This document shows positions 1 through 11,814 of a stretch of DNA of 64,000 bases, piece after piece. Every line of letters begins with the position of its first letter. Positions within the stretch are counted from its first letter, which is position 1. A program made the position numbers and the translations under genes. The notes under the pieces are model-generated. The model was not told the DNA's origin, did not search any database, and was given only the letters and a program-made list of their open reading frames with translations. Origin of the DNA: Amblyomma americanum (lineage: Eukaryota > Arthropoda > Arachnida > Ixodida > Ixodidae); NCBI RefSeq assembly GCF_052857255.1, contig NC_135505.1, positions 46,578,520-46,642,519 of the forward strand. The letters run 5' to 3'.

Positions 1-694
1 GTGATTTTGAAACTAAGCCGGGTCCCGATCTATCCCGAATTTTAAAGCAGCTGAAGGATATTGCAGCCGGCTTTAATGATATTAAAGAAAAACGCTTGGT
101 AGACATATAGAACAAGCTTGGCCTCCTTACAGTCCTAGATAGCAGAATTGAATCCTGTCAACAAGAAAACGCCTGCAGAACCAAGTCATAGAAACATTCC
201 AACAAAAGTTTGACGACCGAGAAAACCGCAGTAGGCGATCGAACGTAATTATCTATGGCCTACCAGAAAAAGAAAATGAAACTTTCGACTCGTTAGAGCA
301 AACTGGTAACAATGTCATTATTGAAGACACTCTAGAGCTAGAAAAGGTTGCCATCGAGCGTATACATAGGCTGGGGAAGCCCGCTGCAGACAAAACTCGA
401 TCGGTAATAATGAAGTTACTTGACTACAGACAGAAAGTTGCAATCTTAAGTCAAGTTTTAAAACTGAAATCAACTGACTATTCAAGTGGTGAAGACTTCT
501 CGTAAAGAATACGAGGCATACGGAAGAAACTTTGGGAATGCGGAAATCAAATCGCCCAAAAAAAAGAAAAAGTATCCCTGCGTTATGACAAGCTTTACAT
601 CAAAAAACGCGCATAAGTCTGGGGCGAAGAAAAGAACGACAAAGTACCGATGCAAAAAAACGACACAGAAACAGCCCGCGGAATAACCCGCCAG
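1..694 (+). pseudogene. LINE A ORF1 remnant (coiled coil plus RRM-like nucleic-acid-binding protein)
   Basis: The start lies before the window. Around 185-480 one frame reads through NRSRRSNVIIYGLPE, the signature of the RRM-like core of LINE ORF1 proteins, then RIHRLGKP and a basic C-terminal region. The first 110 bases, in another frame, look like a coiled coil (ILKQLKDIAAGFNDIKEK) ending in a stop. At least two frameshifts are needed to follow it. ORF1 proteins of this type bind element RNA and act as chaperones; that role is family knowledge. Confidence 0.75.
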
Positions 695-1094
695 ACCGGA
701 CAAGCCGCACTACCAAGAAATTGAGATTGATAAATGTAAATGTAAAATGAGAATGATAAATCTAAAATGAGATTAATAAATGTAAAACAGAAGAATTAGA
801 AAGCCTTCTAGTTGACTACGATCCCGATATTGTGGTCATCACGAAAACACGGCTATCACCCGCTATATTCCATCACGAGATTGCCCGGCAAGCTACAAGA
901 TCATATGGAAAGTCCGGCCTTCACGAGTTGGAGGCGTATAAAAATTCTCTTCACTTTGTCCTTCTTCCCGAGGTGGGCAACGCTGAAGCAGTTTTCTGCG
1001 AACTATTGTGTGACGGGACGTCGGGAATAAACGGTTGCGTTTATCCAAGCCCTTCCTCTGAAAGTGCATGTCTTTCGGAAATTTAAGAATATAA

Positions 1095-2340
1095 AGCTTT
1101 TATTCGTAAAGTTCTGAGACTGAGTCCATAAAAAAAATGCGTTTATTATTAAAATCATTTGTGCAGCACCTTTTTGAAATAGTCTCCTTTTCAGTCGATA
1201 CACAGCTTCCAACGCTTCTAGAGGCCTCGGAAACAGTTATAAAACGCTTGTTTTGGCACGGCTGTCAGCTCCTTTATCGTTGCGTCTTGAATTGCCTCTC
1301 CGCTCCCAATCCAGCGACCTTTCAGGGCTCTCTTCAGCCGAGGTAACAGGAAAAAATCGCATGGGGAGAGGTCAGGCCAATATAGGAGTTGGGGAGGTAC
1401 AGTAATGCTGTGCTTGGCGAGAAATTTTGTCACGCCGAGAGCGGTGTGCGGCCTTGCGCTATCGTGGAGAAGGCTCCATTGTCCAGATGCCCATAAGTCA
1501 GGGCAACGGCGTCGCAGTGCATCACTCATTTGTCGGAGCTCGCGGATACAAATCTCCTGATTCACCGCCTGCCCTTTTGGGACGAATTCGTGGTGTATGA
1601 CACCTCTGACATCGAAAAAGCGATCAGCATCGTCTTTGTTTTGGTCCTCTGTCGCCGCACCCTTCTCGACGCCGGAGAGCTTGTGGACCACCATTCAGCG
1701 CTCTACCTCTATGTTTGAGGATCGTATTGAAAACGCCATGTTTTGTCTTCAGCAATGATGCTGTCAAAGAATGCAGCATCATTCTCAGCCTCGTAGAGCA
1801 AATCAGCGCTCACTGGTGCCCGCGTGTCCTTCTGGTCCTGTGTGAGCGAGTGCGGCACAAGTCTGGCATTCAGATTTTCTTTCCCCATGTTATCACGCAA
1901 AATTTCGTGGCATGTCGTCTCACTAATTTCGAGAGCATCTGATAGCATGCGGACTGCAATGATGCGGTCTTGCTGTACGATTTCCCTGATCCGAGCCACG
2001 TTGTTTTCATCCCTTGAGGTTGAAGGGCGCCCCTGCCTTGTGTCGTCTTCCACCGACGCTCTCACGAAACGAACCTATTGTGCTACTCGAAAACTCGCGC
2101 CCGCGATAATGTCTCTTTGACGTAATCATCACGAAAGAGCTCACACGTCCGTGTGCTCTTTTATCAAGCTTCACAGTCTTTACAGGCTGTTCGAGGTGGA
2201 CGTCCACCTCTCTACATTCATTCACAGCAGATTTCGCAGACTAGCGACAGCGTATTTTTCTACATGTATTGCCATCCAGCGGCTGCCACAGCAATTAACA
2301 TAAATAGCTCAGGTTAGCCCGAAAAGACGGCGCCACACAT
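1095..2340 (-). mobile_element. mariner-family DNA transposon inserted in LINE A
   Basis: A mariner transposase on the minus strand separates two halves of the LINE A endonuclease: flanking LINE coding stops about 1090 and resumes about 2400. The C-terminal end lies next to an AT-rich stretch (1095-1140). I could not match a terminal inverted repeat at the right side, so boundaries are approximate and the right end may be damaged. Confidence 0.8.
1110..2215 (-). pseudogene. mariner transposase, D,D34D, broken
   Basis: From N to C terminus on the minus strand: a frameshifted helix-turn-helix region (SRARVFE near 2090), SVEDDTRQGRPSTS near 2040 (linker signature), the first catalytic region AEDKTW near 1735, HDSARPHTA near 1450 and PDLSPCDFFLLP near 1350. 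Thirty-four residues separate the second and third catalytic Asp, the mariner D34D spacing. Stops and frameshifts (near 2080 and 1700) make it inactive. It would have catalysed cut-and-paste transposition at TA sites. Confidence 0.9.
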
Positions 2341-3608
2341 ACGCACCAACATTTGTTTTGGGGAACCATTTCTAGAGAAGAAAATTACTTAGTCTAGAAA
2401 CTTTATGGACAAAGGTTGCATGCAGCATCATGTCCATCAATCCGGGATTATTCCTGCGGGAGACTAACCTTGAAGACATAAGCTGGCCCACAATTCGACA
2501 CACATCAGAAGCTTCAGAAGCGCTAATAGACACAACGCTAAATTTTAACCTTCATCAACTTGTCACTAGTCCTACGCGCATTCAGGGTCCAGCAAAAAAT
2601 ATCCTCTACCTCATATTTCTTAGTGACCATTTCTCTATAAGTTAAGCAAAAATGGAGATTATTCAAGAGATAGCTGACCACAGTATACCTATGTGTACAC
2701 TCCAACTCGATCATTACATTACTAGCCTGTCTACAGTAAAAAAGTTTCTCAGCTTTCATACGGCAGATGACGCCAGCATACTAACTTATCTGTCACATGA
2801 ATTCGATTCCTTCTTGGAAAAAGCTTCTGAAGAATCTGCTGACGTAAATACTTCATGGCTACATTTTAAGAGCATTGTCCTGCACTGTGCAACAAATTTT
2901 ATCCCAATGATAAAGGAAAAACAGCAGCTTAAGAATCCATGGATCACACGATAAGTCATTCATGCTAAACGTCGCGTAAAAAAGCTTCGTAGTGTTAACG
3001 AGAATAGCCAAAAATTATCCACAACTTTGAAGTTAAAGTCTGCGGTGATGAAGTTCAAGCAAAAACTAAAGGATTCTAAATAATACTACAACACTGTCAC
3101 TTTACCTACCTTCCTGAAGAACAACAGACAAAGATTCTGGAAACATCTGCGCAGTGCCCAGCCAACGGCAACCAAACTAACCAAAGACAAGAAAAGTGCA
3201 ATGGCTAATCAATACAACAATTTCTTCCAGTCAGCCTTCACGAATGACCACGGTTCACTTCCCCCTCTCCCGCCACACCGTGCCTCGGTGCTTGATCTCT
3301 TAATAATAACAGACGCCGGAATCCACAATGTTCTCCTCAACACTGACCCTAAAAAAGCAAGCGGTTGTGACGAAATTCCAAATGAATTCCTACAAAATAC
3401 TCTGAGTGGTACAGTAGATCTTTCGGACAGATTTTTCTTGAGTGACTATCAACTGCTAATCTGCCACATGATTGGAAAATTCTAATAGTACCGGTCCACA
3501 AGAAAGGAGAATAAAATAATGTTGCTAATTTCAGACCTATATCGCTCACCAGCACTTCATACAAAATACTAGAGTATATCATATTAAAAGACAACAATCC
3601 TTTTAGAA

Positions 3609-3924
3609 TAATAATAATAATTGGTTTTGGGGGGAAAGGAAATGGCGCAGTATCTGTCTCATATATCGTTGGACACCTGAACCGCGCCTTAAGGGAAGGG
3701 CAAAGGAGGGAGTGAAAGAAGAAAGGTAGAATAGGTGCCGTAGTGGAGGGCTCCAGAATAATTTCGACCACCTGGGGATCTTTAACGTGCACTGACATCG
3801 CACAGCACACGGGCGCCTTAGCGTTTTTCCTCCATAAAAACGCAGCCGCCGCGGTCGGGTTCGAACCCGGGAACTCCGGATCAGTAGTCGAGCGCCCTAA
3901 CCACTGAGCCACCGCGGCGGGTCA
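3609..3924 (-). mobile_element. tRNA-derived SINE with 8-bp target duplication
   Basis: Read on the minus strand, the head has a pol III box A-like TGGCTCAGTGGTTAG and box B GGTTCGAACCC at 3850-3920, followed by a family body and a tail ending in an A/T-rich triplet run (3609-3620). TTTTAGAA flanks it at 3601-3608 and 3925-3932, an exact 8-bp target duplication. It is inserted in the RT region of LINE A, so it is younger than LINE A. Close relatives lie at 55,220-55,518 and 55,725-56,039. Confidence 0.9.
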
Positions 3925-5410
3925 TTTTAGAACGCGAAAATATACTCTCGCCCACCGGCATGGTTTTCTATCGAGCTTATCAACCATCATTCAACTAACA
4001 GAGACAGTTCATGACCTTGCTTTGAGTGTTAATATTCGTTCTCAAATTGACATCATTTTACTTAATTTTTCTAAAATTTTTGATTGCGTGAGTCACACCA
4101 AGCTCATTGCCAAACTGGAATAAGCTATTGGGAAGGGACAAGTCTGCGCGCGGATATCAGATATTCTAACAGACCGCTTGCAGTTTGTTTTGTTCGATCA
4201 TACGCCATCTGTTATCGTACCTGTCATATCTGGGGTACCACGAGGCTCAGTTGTTGAGCCACTGCTTTTTCTTAACTATATTAATGATATAACAAATAAT
4301 ACAGGGTGCCAAAATTAAACTCTTTTGTGATGATTGTGTGATATATAAAGAAATTAGTAGCCATGACCACCATCTTTTTCTTTCTCGTTGCCTTAACACG
4401 CTGCCAAGTGGCGCTCGGAGTGGCAAATGTATTTGAACGTAAATAAATCAGTGTTCATGAAGATAACAAGGAAAAAGCAGCCATCTCACTTCACCTGTAC
4501 CATTATTAACATGCCTCTTTCGAATGTCGATCAACTTAAATACTTTGGCATAAGATTTACATCAAACCTCAAATAAGAAGCACACGTAACTAATAATACA
4601 ACTAGTGTACTGCGAAAGATTTTTTATCTAAAAAGACTCCTAAAGCACGCTCCAATGACTATTAAGCTTCAGGCATACAACACATTTGTGAGACCTATTT
4701 TAGAATACGCTAACACAGTTTCGTTTCCTTACAAAGCAACAAGGCTAAACTTGAAGGCGTACAAAGAAGAGCCGCAAGGTTCATTCACAGCAAATACCGT
4801 CCTACTGACTCACCCTCACGTCTGTTAGCCTGTTCGGGCCTTAACACACTATCGACGAGGGCAAACCAAGCTCGGCTTAAGTTTTATTTTCAAATTCTGC
4901 ATCGTCAGTATAAAATGGATACCACGCAGTACATTTCATATTCGCAAACTAGAAAAACACGGCATCAACACGACCATATGCTAACTGGGTATTCCTTCTC
5001 TAACGACACATTCAGGTACTCATTTTTTCCTTGCGTAATCAGAGAACAGAATACACTTAGCTCATCATTAACAACGACAAATTCATTATCCAGCTTCGTT
5101 TCACAGTTAGCTTATCGCAAAAGATTATTAAGATCTTATAATATTTCTTCCTGATTCTCTTTTAAGTAGTCTCAATAAATAGAATCGCAATGTACTTGCT
5201 TCTTAAAATTTGCATTGTATTCTACGTTGTTTTCTATTGTATTTTTGTATTACCTTATAGCTTGTATTTCGATGAATTGTGTTCTTTCTCCATTGTTGGT
5301 GTCACTCACACGTATATTTGTACATGAACAAGAAACCATTATTCTTTCCCTTCTGCTAGGCTGTCGGCTGAGAGTGCCAGTGTTGTAAAATAATAATAAT
5401 AGTAATAATC

Positions 5411-6427
5411 AGATCGCTATGTATACTCCGACAACAAGGGGCACCCATGCGGGGACAGTTGTGTACAGAATTTGGTAGACAAATGAAACCTTGTGGGTTG
5501 GGGTATAGAAATAAACCCACAATTAAATGATAGGTAAAAATTTTACACGTGCAATTATTATTTGAAGCGTTACCATATCGCACCACAAGACGAATTCTAG
5601 TCCCGCCTTGAGCCCCCGAACGAAGAAAATTCCGTTTGGGACGTCTCTTGAGGTTGTGCCACTCGACAACGGGTAGGCGTTCATCGTGATTTCTCTGATA
5701 GCGCGCCTCCGCGCGCATCGAGGCACCCTAATCTCTCCGCTAGGCGGCGTGCGTGCACGCGTAGCCAAGCATGGTGGCAATTCACCCCGTTTTAAAGGGG
5801 ACGTTCTTATGTTCCATCTACCCATTCGTAATGAGCCGTCTTCCTCGGGAGCTCCTCTCAGATGCGCTCGTTTCGCCGATCCGTTCAATACCATAGTGTG
5901 TTTGAAAAATTACATAGATGATTCCGAACCATCGACATCTCACGCTGTGGCCGAAAAAGACTTGGGAATTAAGTCCAAGAGATCAGACATACTCAGATAC
6001 TTCCGAAAACGCCGGGCGGCCGAAACCTCTCTTTAACCTCACTAACATCAATTCTAGTAAACCAAACACCTAACGCTCATAACTTCAACGTCTTCAAGAC
6101 AGTAGCGGCCTTTTATTACTATTATTTTAATAAAACACTACAACTACCATTGCTCTGTTCCTAAAGGCCGTCGGCGTTCACTGCGTAAATTGGTGTCGTA
6201 ATTGACAAAGTTTTAGAGTCTGATGATTTTGAGGAAATGAAGGACGCATAACTGGCTCCCTGGGTCACTGGACGCCTTAGTCGCGCTTTTAGGTAAGTGG
6301 CGTTGGTGAGAGGAAGATGTGTGGCGCATGCATAAGCACTGACAATGTTCTGGTGGACACGCGGCATTGCTGCAACAGGCCGCAGCGTTACTTTTGTTAC
6401 CATTCTCTTGCTATCAACCATTACCTG
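5411..6427. other. no recognisable gene
   Basis: About 1 kb between LINE A and a Penelope fragment. Open frames exist on both strands (for example 5686-6036 plus and 6161-6739 minus), but none shows a motif I know and codon composition looks unselected. A GC-rich patch sits at 5690-5770. I see nothing further that can be supported. Confidence 0.5.
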
Positions 6428-7417
6428 CCATGGCAATCCCCACGTTTCATGCGCCACAGGTGTTGTATATTCAGTTCCCCTGTCCTGCGGAAAGAAATAC
6501 ATAGGCCAAACGGGGAGATGTATAAACACCAGGCTACAAGAACACCACAATAATATGAGCAGGGTAGCTATCAATGGGAACCTTGCAAAACATTGCAAAA
6601 AGTGTAATAACGACACCTGCACCCCTGTATACGACGGGTGCGCGATCATTGGCAAAGGACGGGATCGCTTATCTATAGAAATAATCGAAGCCATCGAAAT
6701 CCGGCGTGCCAAGGGCTGCTGTGTGAGCACTCCGTCCATCTGCCTTTCTGATAAATAATTGATGTTCTTAAAGGCCGCTGGGCATAGCTTTTGAGAGGTA
6801 CGTGACTTAACTCAGGGTATTTGTGTTCTAGCAGACTTTTTTCCCCTCTCTCTTGTTCTTTGGGGTTCATGGTGCTTTGGTTTTTGGCGTTTTTGTTGAC
6901 AGCCTTCAAAAAACTTTTTAGTCTTTTTAACTTTTGGCCCCTGTTAAACTTGAGAAATGTTGAACGCCCTCTTTACATGTTTTTAGCCGCACACAGCAAT
7001 TTTTATTGTTCTTAATGTTTTTATTCTTTCACTATCGTTTCCACGAGTTTTAAACTTTTATAAACCCATTTTTTTTTATCATACTTTCGCATCCTGTTTA
7101 ATCCTTCATCTATTTTTTCTTAGTTCGTGTGACAGCCCTCTACACTATGCAGTTTTTTATCGGTTTTAGTCTGTTATATCGCCTCTTCCCTTCCGTCCTT
7201 CTCAGCCTCAGATGTCACAATTCATTATTTTACGTGACTATTCACTGTTTCCATGTGACCGCGCATACCTGATTGTACCCCCTTGCTGCCACCTTATATA
7301 TGTTTGTGCTCCCAAAATAAAGATTCAGTTGATAGTCAGCGCCTGTCCCTGTGCTTCCATGTTTGACTTCTGTCCTGTTCTTAGCGCTGTTCCTACACCA
7401 TGCAATACCAACTAGCC
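6428..7417 (+). mobile_element. Penelope-like element 1, 3' fragment
   Basis: A GIY-YIG endonuclease remnant is followed by about 650 bases of T-rich untranslated sequence, an AATAAA at 7316, and a terminal stretch with the repeated CCTGTCC/CTGTTC flavour ending in ACCAACTAGCCC. That ending is one I associate with arthropod Penelope elements (remembered, not searched). The reverse-transcriptase part is missing, so the copy is 5'-truncated. Confidence 0.8.
6429..6758 (+). pseudogene. Penelope GIY-YIG endonuclease domain, truncated
   Basis: The frame reads GVVYSVPLSCG then KKYIGQTGRCINTRLQEH, the GIY-YIG core with its catalytic Arg, followed by HCKKC and CTPVYDGC cysteine-rich motifs and a C-terminal CVSTPSI before a stop at 6756. 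In Penelope elements this domain nicks target DNA and is fused C-terminal to the RT. The open frame can be extended upstream to 6345, but those residues do not look like Penelope RT and I take them as flanking sequence. Confidence 0.8.
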
Positions 7418-7913
7418 CGTCAACTCGCTCTCCTAAACCTGCCATCTGCCAGGGTGGCAGGGTGAGTGCGCTGCCCATCCATGTGTGGAACGCACTCAAC
7501 GTTACGGACAACAAGGCGCGTCTACTTGCCCGATGCAGCAGAGCTTTCACTCTCCAACCAGGTTAAGCAGTAGCTAAACCTCAGCTAATTTTGAGAGCGA
7601 GGCATATAATAGCTATGCACATGCCATTTAGTAGAAGCAATGTGATGAGAGAAAAAAAAATTATTTACATAAGTACGCATTCCAAGGTTACCGGATACAT
7701 TGACATTAACAAGTAGGAACGACGCTAAGCATGTAAGGCGAGCTAATTAAAGAGGTACCATAAGCATCTTCGAGCAATTAACAGGAATTGCTTATGGGCG
7801 ATGTAAAATGGGGTAGCGTACCTATTCGCAGAAGAGTGAAACAGCAATAATCTGAAAGAAAAAAAAGATCTTAGCGCCTGTTTGGTCGAAAAACCAGAAT
7901 AGGACGATGGTTG

Positions 7914-9085
7914 TTACCAGAAATTAATGGGCACAACCACTGCCGGAGAAAATCTTCCTCTGCGAAGACAAGTCTCCGACAGTTCACTGATCAGCTCCCT
8001 TCGAAGACGGCCAAGTCTTGGCCACACAGAGCGGCGTCGAAAGCCACCAGCGACCGCGGTGCATCGCCTGCTCCATAAACTAAAAAGACCAGAAACCATT
8101 AACAGGTGAGGAAAACGGCCGCTGGGGAAGAGGCCGCGGGAGACAAAGCCCGAAATGCCCTGCCGACGGAATCCCGCATGAACCGCGCGCCAATAGACAC
8201 GTGCTACGACGCAGGTAACAGTAGCGTGGCGATTAGATTCCGGAAACGAGCAATTCGGACAGGTACTGGAGCGTAAATCACCCCACCGCTCTGGCCGATC
8301 ACAAATAGGCAGCACTGCCCAACCAAGTTTCCAAACAAAGTCGCGTACATGGTCTGGGAGAGGTGGCGACGCTATGCGCGCACATTGAAGGCGGCGCATC
8401 AGTGAGAGGTGAGCCGCCTGCACCGCAGGCAACAACAGCGAGCCCAAAATGTCCATCACACAGTCTGAAATGATGTTTAGATCAGGTGCTACTGCGCCTA
8501 CATATCAGAAAAAGGCCACTGCCGTAGCATATGAAGCGGTAAGCTGCTCTGACTGAGGTCCATGATTAACAGGGGACAAGGGATTCAAAAAGCTCAAAGG
8601 GCCCAAAAAGAACCGCGCCAGGGCTCGCGCCGGAGCCGCGTCCCCCAGCAGGATACGCAAAATGTACTTCAAAGCTAACAACGAGGACGTGATGGACAAA
8701 GTTGGGAAGGCAAAACCGCCTCTCTACCGTCGTTGTCCAAAAACAGCACGAGCCACAAGCTCGGTTCCGCCTGACCAAAAAAAAGAAAAAATCTGTAGTC
8801 TGCACCCGTTTATGACCCGCAGGGGTGGTTTAACAATGTTGCAAAGGTAGCCGAAGGCACGCAGCGTGACCGACCGAACCAGGTAGCGCATCTCAAGCAG
8901 AGGCAGGTCAAATGTCTGCGCACACGCGCTGTAATGCCCTCTACGACCGAAGACCTCATACCATCCCATATTCCAGAACAGTCGTAGGTCACGCCTAAAA
9001 TGCGCATCACCACACACAACTGCAAAGGTATCGCAAACGTAATACGTGCCTGAGGAGGCCCCACAAAAGTGTAACGACTCCTCAA
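7914..9085 (-). pseudogene. LINE B ORF2 C-terminal part with RT zinc-binding domain
   Basis: The most readable frame, 8459-7914, runs through LGWAVLPICDRPERWGD, then CPNC and HATVTCVVARVYWRAV, the Cys/His arrangement of the zinc-binding domain that follows RT in many LINEs. It ends with a basic helix-rich tail. The part from 9085 to 8505 is in several frames (FWNMGWYEVFGRRG, then ILRILLGD), so the gene is broken. The domain is thought to hold the RNA template. Confidence 0.7.
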
Positions 9086-9274
9086 ATAGGTAAGAGCAGC
9101 CCCCGAGAAGGAGGCATACTCACGAAAATGTTTAAAGCTTCGAGCAGGCTGCGTTCATTAGCTAAGTAAGTAGAGTGTGATGTCATCTGCATTAGCGGTG
9201 AAGCACTGCCTCACTGCCTGGCAAAGCCACACCCCTTATAAGAGAGTGGTGATTGACTGCCAAGAGTCAAGGCT

Positions 9275-9880
9275 CTAATGCTGACACAAACGAAAGGGGG
9301 AGCGGACAAGCTCGACGGACGCCGCAGCCAACATCAAATTCGGTACTTTTCCGGCCATCGAGGAACAGTGTGCCTCTCTGTACATCTCTTTAATGAGAAG
9401 CACGAAAGAAGGGTGGAAACCGAAAGCATCCAGTGTACAGTAAATATACTCACACTCTAAAAAGTTCAACGCCTTCTTTTGATCAAGGGAAACAAGAAGA
9501 CCCTGTGCGCGCCGCCGTTTAGTGTACTCTACGATATCTCGCGTTACGGAAGACAAACTTTGTATTTCACCACCCGGGATAGAGCGAACCTGGTGACAGG
9601 AAATGGAGAACCTGAGAAGAGCCCATGGATGGCGAACGAGTAATTTTCCTAATAATTTGTAATCTGAGTAATCTACCCCTACCCCCCCACCAGAGCCCAG
9701 CACATCAGCGACCATATCGAGCACGCAGTTGAAATCGCCCAACATCAAAACGTTACGTCCTCCAAAAAAATACACATCTAGATCTTTAAAGAATGAGTTT
9801 ACTAAATTAGAATGCGCAGGTGCATAGACGCAAAAACTTCTCAGGCGAAGTGCGCTAAACGTGCAGTTGAAAGCCAGCAC
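9275..9880 (-). pseudogene. LINE B ORF2 fragment: endonuclease joined to RT by deletion
   Basis: One frame of 201 codons begins with endonuclease residues (SFCVYAPAH, then NVLMLGDFNCVLD containing the GDFN catalytic motif) and passes abruptly into RT core sequence (GLLVSLDQKKALNFLE, the SLDQKKAFD-type motif A). Several hundred residues between these domains are missing, yet the frame stays open. The fusion would not be catalytically complete. An earlier template switch or a genomic deletion could have produced it. Confidence 0.75.
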
Positions 9881-10230
9881 GCGTCCATGCGCAGAGATGC
9901 GCTTGGACTATCGGGAGTATGCGGTTGAAAACAAGAACGCCAACGCTGCTAGAACGCGCGCTGGTGTACGTAAAGAAAGCATCGGTGCCAAACCTACGCT
10001 TAAATTCCAACACGTCACTGAGGCGAAAGGAATTGGTTTCTTGAAGGCAGAGGATATTTCAGCCCGATGAACGAGCGAAACGACCACCTCGGCCTGCTTC
10101 ATACTATTGCGGAACCCCTGCCCGTTAAGAGTGACGATGTTAAGTGTAGTCCTTTTGGAAATGAAAAATAAAACGAAGAGTCTTGATGTCTACGCAACAG
10201 AAAGTGATCCGCGAACGGCGCCAAAGCACC

Positions 10231-11609
10231 TCATTTTTCTCGTAACGTCGGTAAAGAGGAGGCATGAGGCCTACTTTTCCTGCCAGCAAGAGTGTCCCAG
10301 TCCGTAGTCGAGGCTCGTCGACGCTTTAAGCTCGAGCTCAAAGCGACCATTTCAACATCCCAAGACAGGGTACTAGAAGTGCTGGCGCTAATCCTCGATG
10401 TAGAAGAGGGCGGCGACTGCACAGGTTCCGCGTCAGAAGATGCAATTGGCTCCCTCACAGGCGAAATATCTGTCCCGGCACTGAACCTCGATGACGAAGG
10501 AGATGCCGACGGCGGCCTCGGCTCCTGCCCAGGCACGATGACAGTCTCGTCAATGACGAGGTTGAAAGTAGAAGATAAGGACGACAAGCTTCTCTCGTCA
10601 CCATCGACCTCAGATACGTTGGCGTTGTTGCTCAAAGCCGCAATTCTGGCGGCGGGCTGCTACGCGTGCTCCGAGAGCGGCTTGTCCCCAGCATCAGAGG
10701 CTTGCAGGCGCACAATGGTATCGGCCTCCGTAGCGGCAGGTACACATGGAGAGACTGAGGCTGACAGAGCAGGCACAATTGCTGTCGGCTTGCTTGGTGC
10801 ATCACTGGACGCATCAGCTGCCGGCATCGGTTCTTCCACGCAGACAGTCTGAGACGCCGAGGATCCACTCGTAGCAGCGTCGGCGTCGGAAACACCGGGC
10901 TCCTTGATGGCTTCAACGGCGGCCTGTGCGGCTGGCGGAGGTCGGGCGGCAGCCTCCGATTACGAGGGCTTGATCGCGCATGCCACGGTAGCGTGTGGAT
11001 CACCACAACGTTGAAACGGCAGCACGCAACCTTGGCCTTGGTGCCCAAAGACCCCGCAGTGGGCGCAGAACAGAGCCGTGCACTGTGCCCGAAATTGTGC
11101 AGTCGACCCACTACGCCGACAAACACGCTGCATGCCTCTGCAATCGCGGTCACGCGGTGGTCAGCGACCTTGATGTAGCTGAGCACGGGCGACTCCGGCT
11201 TTGTTTTATTTCGGACGTAGCGCATACCGGTGGTGACATTGGGACGTGACCCCGTGATGCCGCGACTTATGTGCAGCACTTTGTCATAAGAGAAAAGAGC
11301 CTTGGCACGGGCATCACTTGGTACGCGTGCGCGCAGCAATAGAACAATTACCTTAGTCACCTGAGGACTCAGGGGGACGATTGTGACGCGTTCCTTGCCG
11401 ATGAAGAGGCAGCGCACATCAACGATTGCAGCCATGGCGGCTTCACTCTTCGCGGTTACTTGGTAATTGCGTCCACCGGAGTGCTGGACACAGTAAACTT
11501 CTTCCAATCCAACTACGGAGGCTGTTGCATCGACGACATCCTCTGTACTAACCCCCTCAGGGTTGACGACGTCAAAGACAAGAGCCTTTTTAGTTGGCTG
11601 GCTCACCAT
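10231..11609 (-). pseudogene. LINE B ORF1 remnant (Tx1-type)
   Basis: The ATG at 11609 (minus) starts MVSQPTKKALVFD. An RNA-binding-like region follows (ERVTIVPLSPQVTKVIVLL, then ISRGITGSRPNVTTGMRYV). A region with HNFGHSARLC corresponds to a CCHC knuckle that has lost Cys residues. After a frameshift near 10,635 the Ser/Pro-rich C-terminus continues to 10,231. The order RNA-binding, knuckles, Ser-rich tail fits ORF1 proteins of the Tx1 lineage, which package element RNA. Confidence 0.65.
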
Positions 11610-11814
11610 ATTGAGGCGCCCGCCAACTGAAGGACGCCCGAACAAAAGAGTACGACCGCAGGTCGAACACCGACCACCGATACAATCCGGCAGCCGGAAC
11701 ACATGCGGGAGCAATGTCCAGAAAAATCCACCATAGTGCACCGCGGCGGGTGCGATCCTAAGCCCCACAGAAACTACGAACGATCTAAGCCAGTGAGAGC
11801 GAAAAGCAATGATT

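Larger units (their letters stand above)
793..5153 (+). pseudogene. LINE A ORF2 remnant (endonuclease, reverse transcriptase), interrupted twice
   Basis: Endonuclease pieces: VVITKTRLSP at about 832-860 (the catalytic ETWL-type motif, Glu replaced by Lys) and GCVYPSPSS near 1035 (normally YRPP). After the mariner the frame resumes near 2470 with the SPTR motif (2570). RT pieces: FRPISLTS near 3530, IILLNFSKIFDCVSH near 4050, SGVPRGSV near 4229, and a degraded FADD equivalent near 4320. The tail ends at a stop at 5152. Many stops and shifts are present. It once encoded the nicking and reverse-transcription enzyme of the element. Confidence 0.8.
1..5410 (+). mobile_element. LINE A, decayed non-LTR retrotransposon (CR1/Jockey-like), cut by window edge
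   Basis: Remnants run in order on the plus strand: ORF1 (1-694), endonuclease start (793-1090), endonuclease end and linker (2400-3300), reverse transcriptase (3340-4800), C-terminal tail to 5153, then a short AT-rich 3' end finishing in ATA/TAA repeats near 5389-5410. A mariner and a SINE interrupt it. Frameshifts and stops throughout mean it is dead and old. The clade is judged only from the motif style of RT and the RRM-like ORF1. Confidence 0.85.
7650..11765 (-). mobile_element. LINE B, Tx1/L1-like non-LTR retrotransposon with internal deletion
   Basis: On the minus strand: ORF1 remnant (11609-10231), endonuclease fused to RT by a deletion (9880-9275), degraded RT/C-terminal parts (9085-8505), a C-terminal zinc-binding region (8459-7914) and a 3' end near 7650. 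ORF1 resembles the long Tx1-type ORF1 family with a decayed zinc-knuckle region. Length is well below the 6-7 kb usual for such elements because part of endonuclease and RT is gone. The 3' 800 bases resemble 11,815-12,480. Confidence 0.75.

Noticed and set aside
3840..3921. tRNA gene on the minus strand
   Set aside because: Boxes A and B are good, but the sequence continues into a SINE body and has a target duplication. The same holds at 55,960-56,036.
6161..6739. 192-codon minus-strand frame
   Set aside because: Its larger part is the shadow of the Penelope GIY-YIG frame on the plus strand; the rest has no motif.
9800..10300. Host gene upstream of LINE B
   Set aside because: Short frames on both strands lie between LINE B ORF1 and ORF2 and carry no independent motif.
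10292..10852. 186-codon plus-strand frame
   Set aside because: Shadow of the Ser-rich part of LINE B ORF1 on the minus strand.
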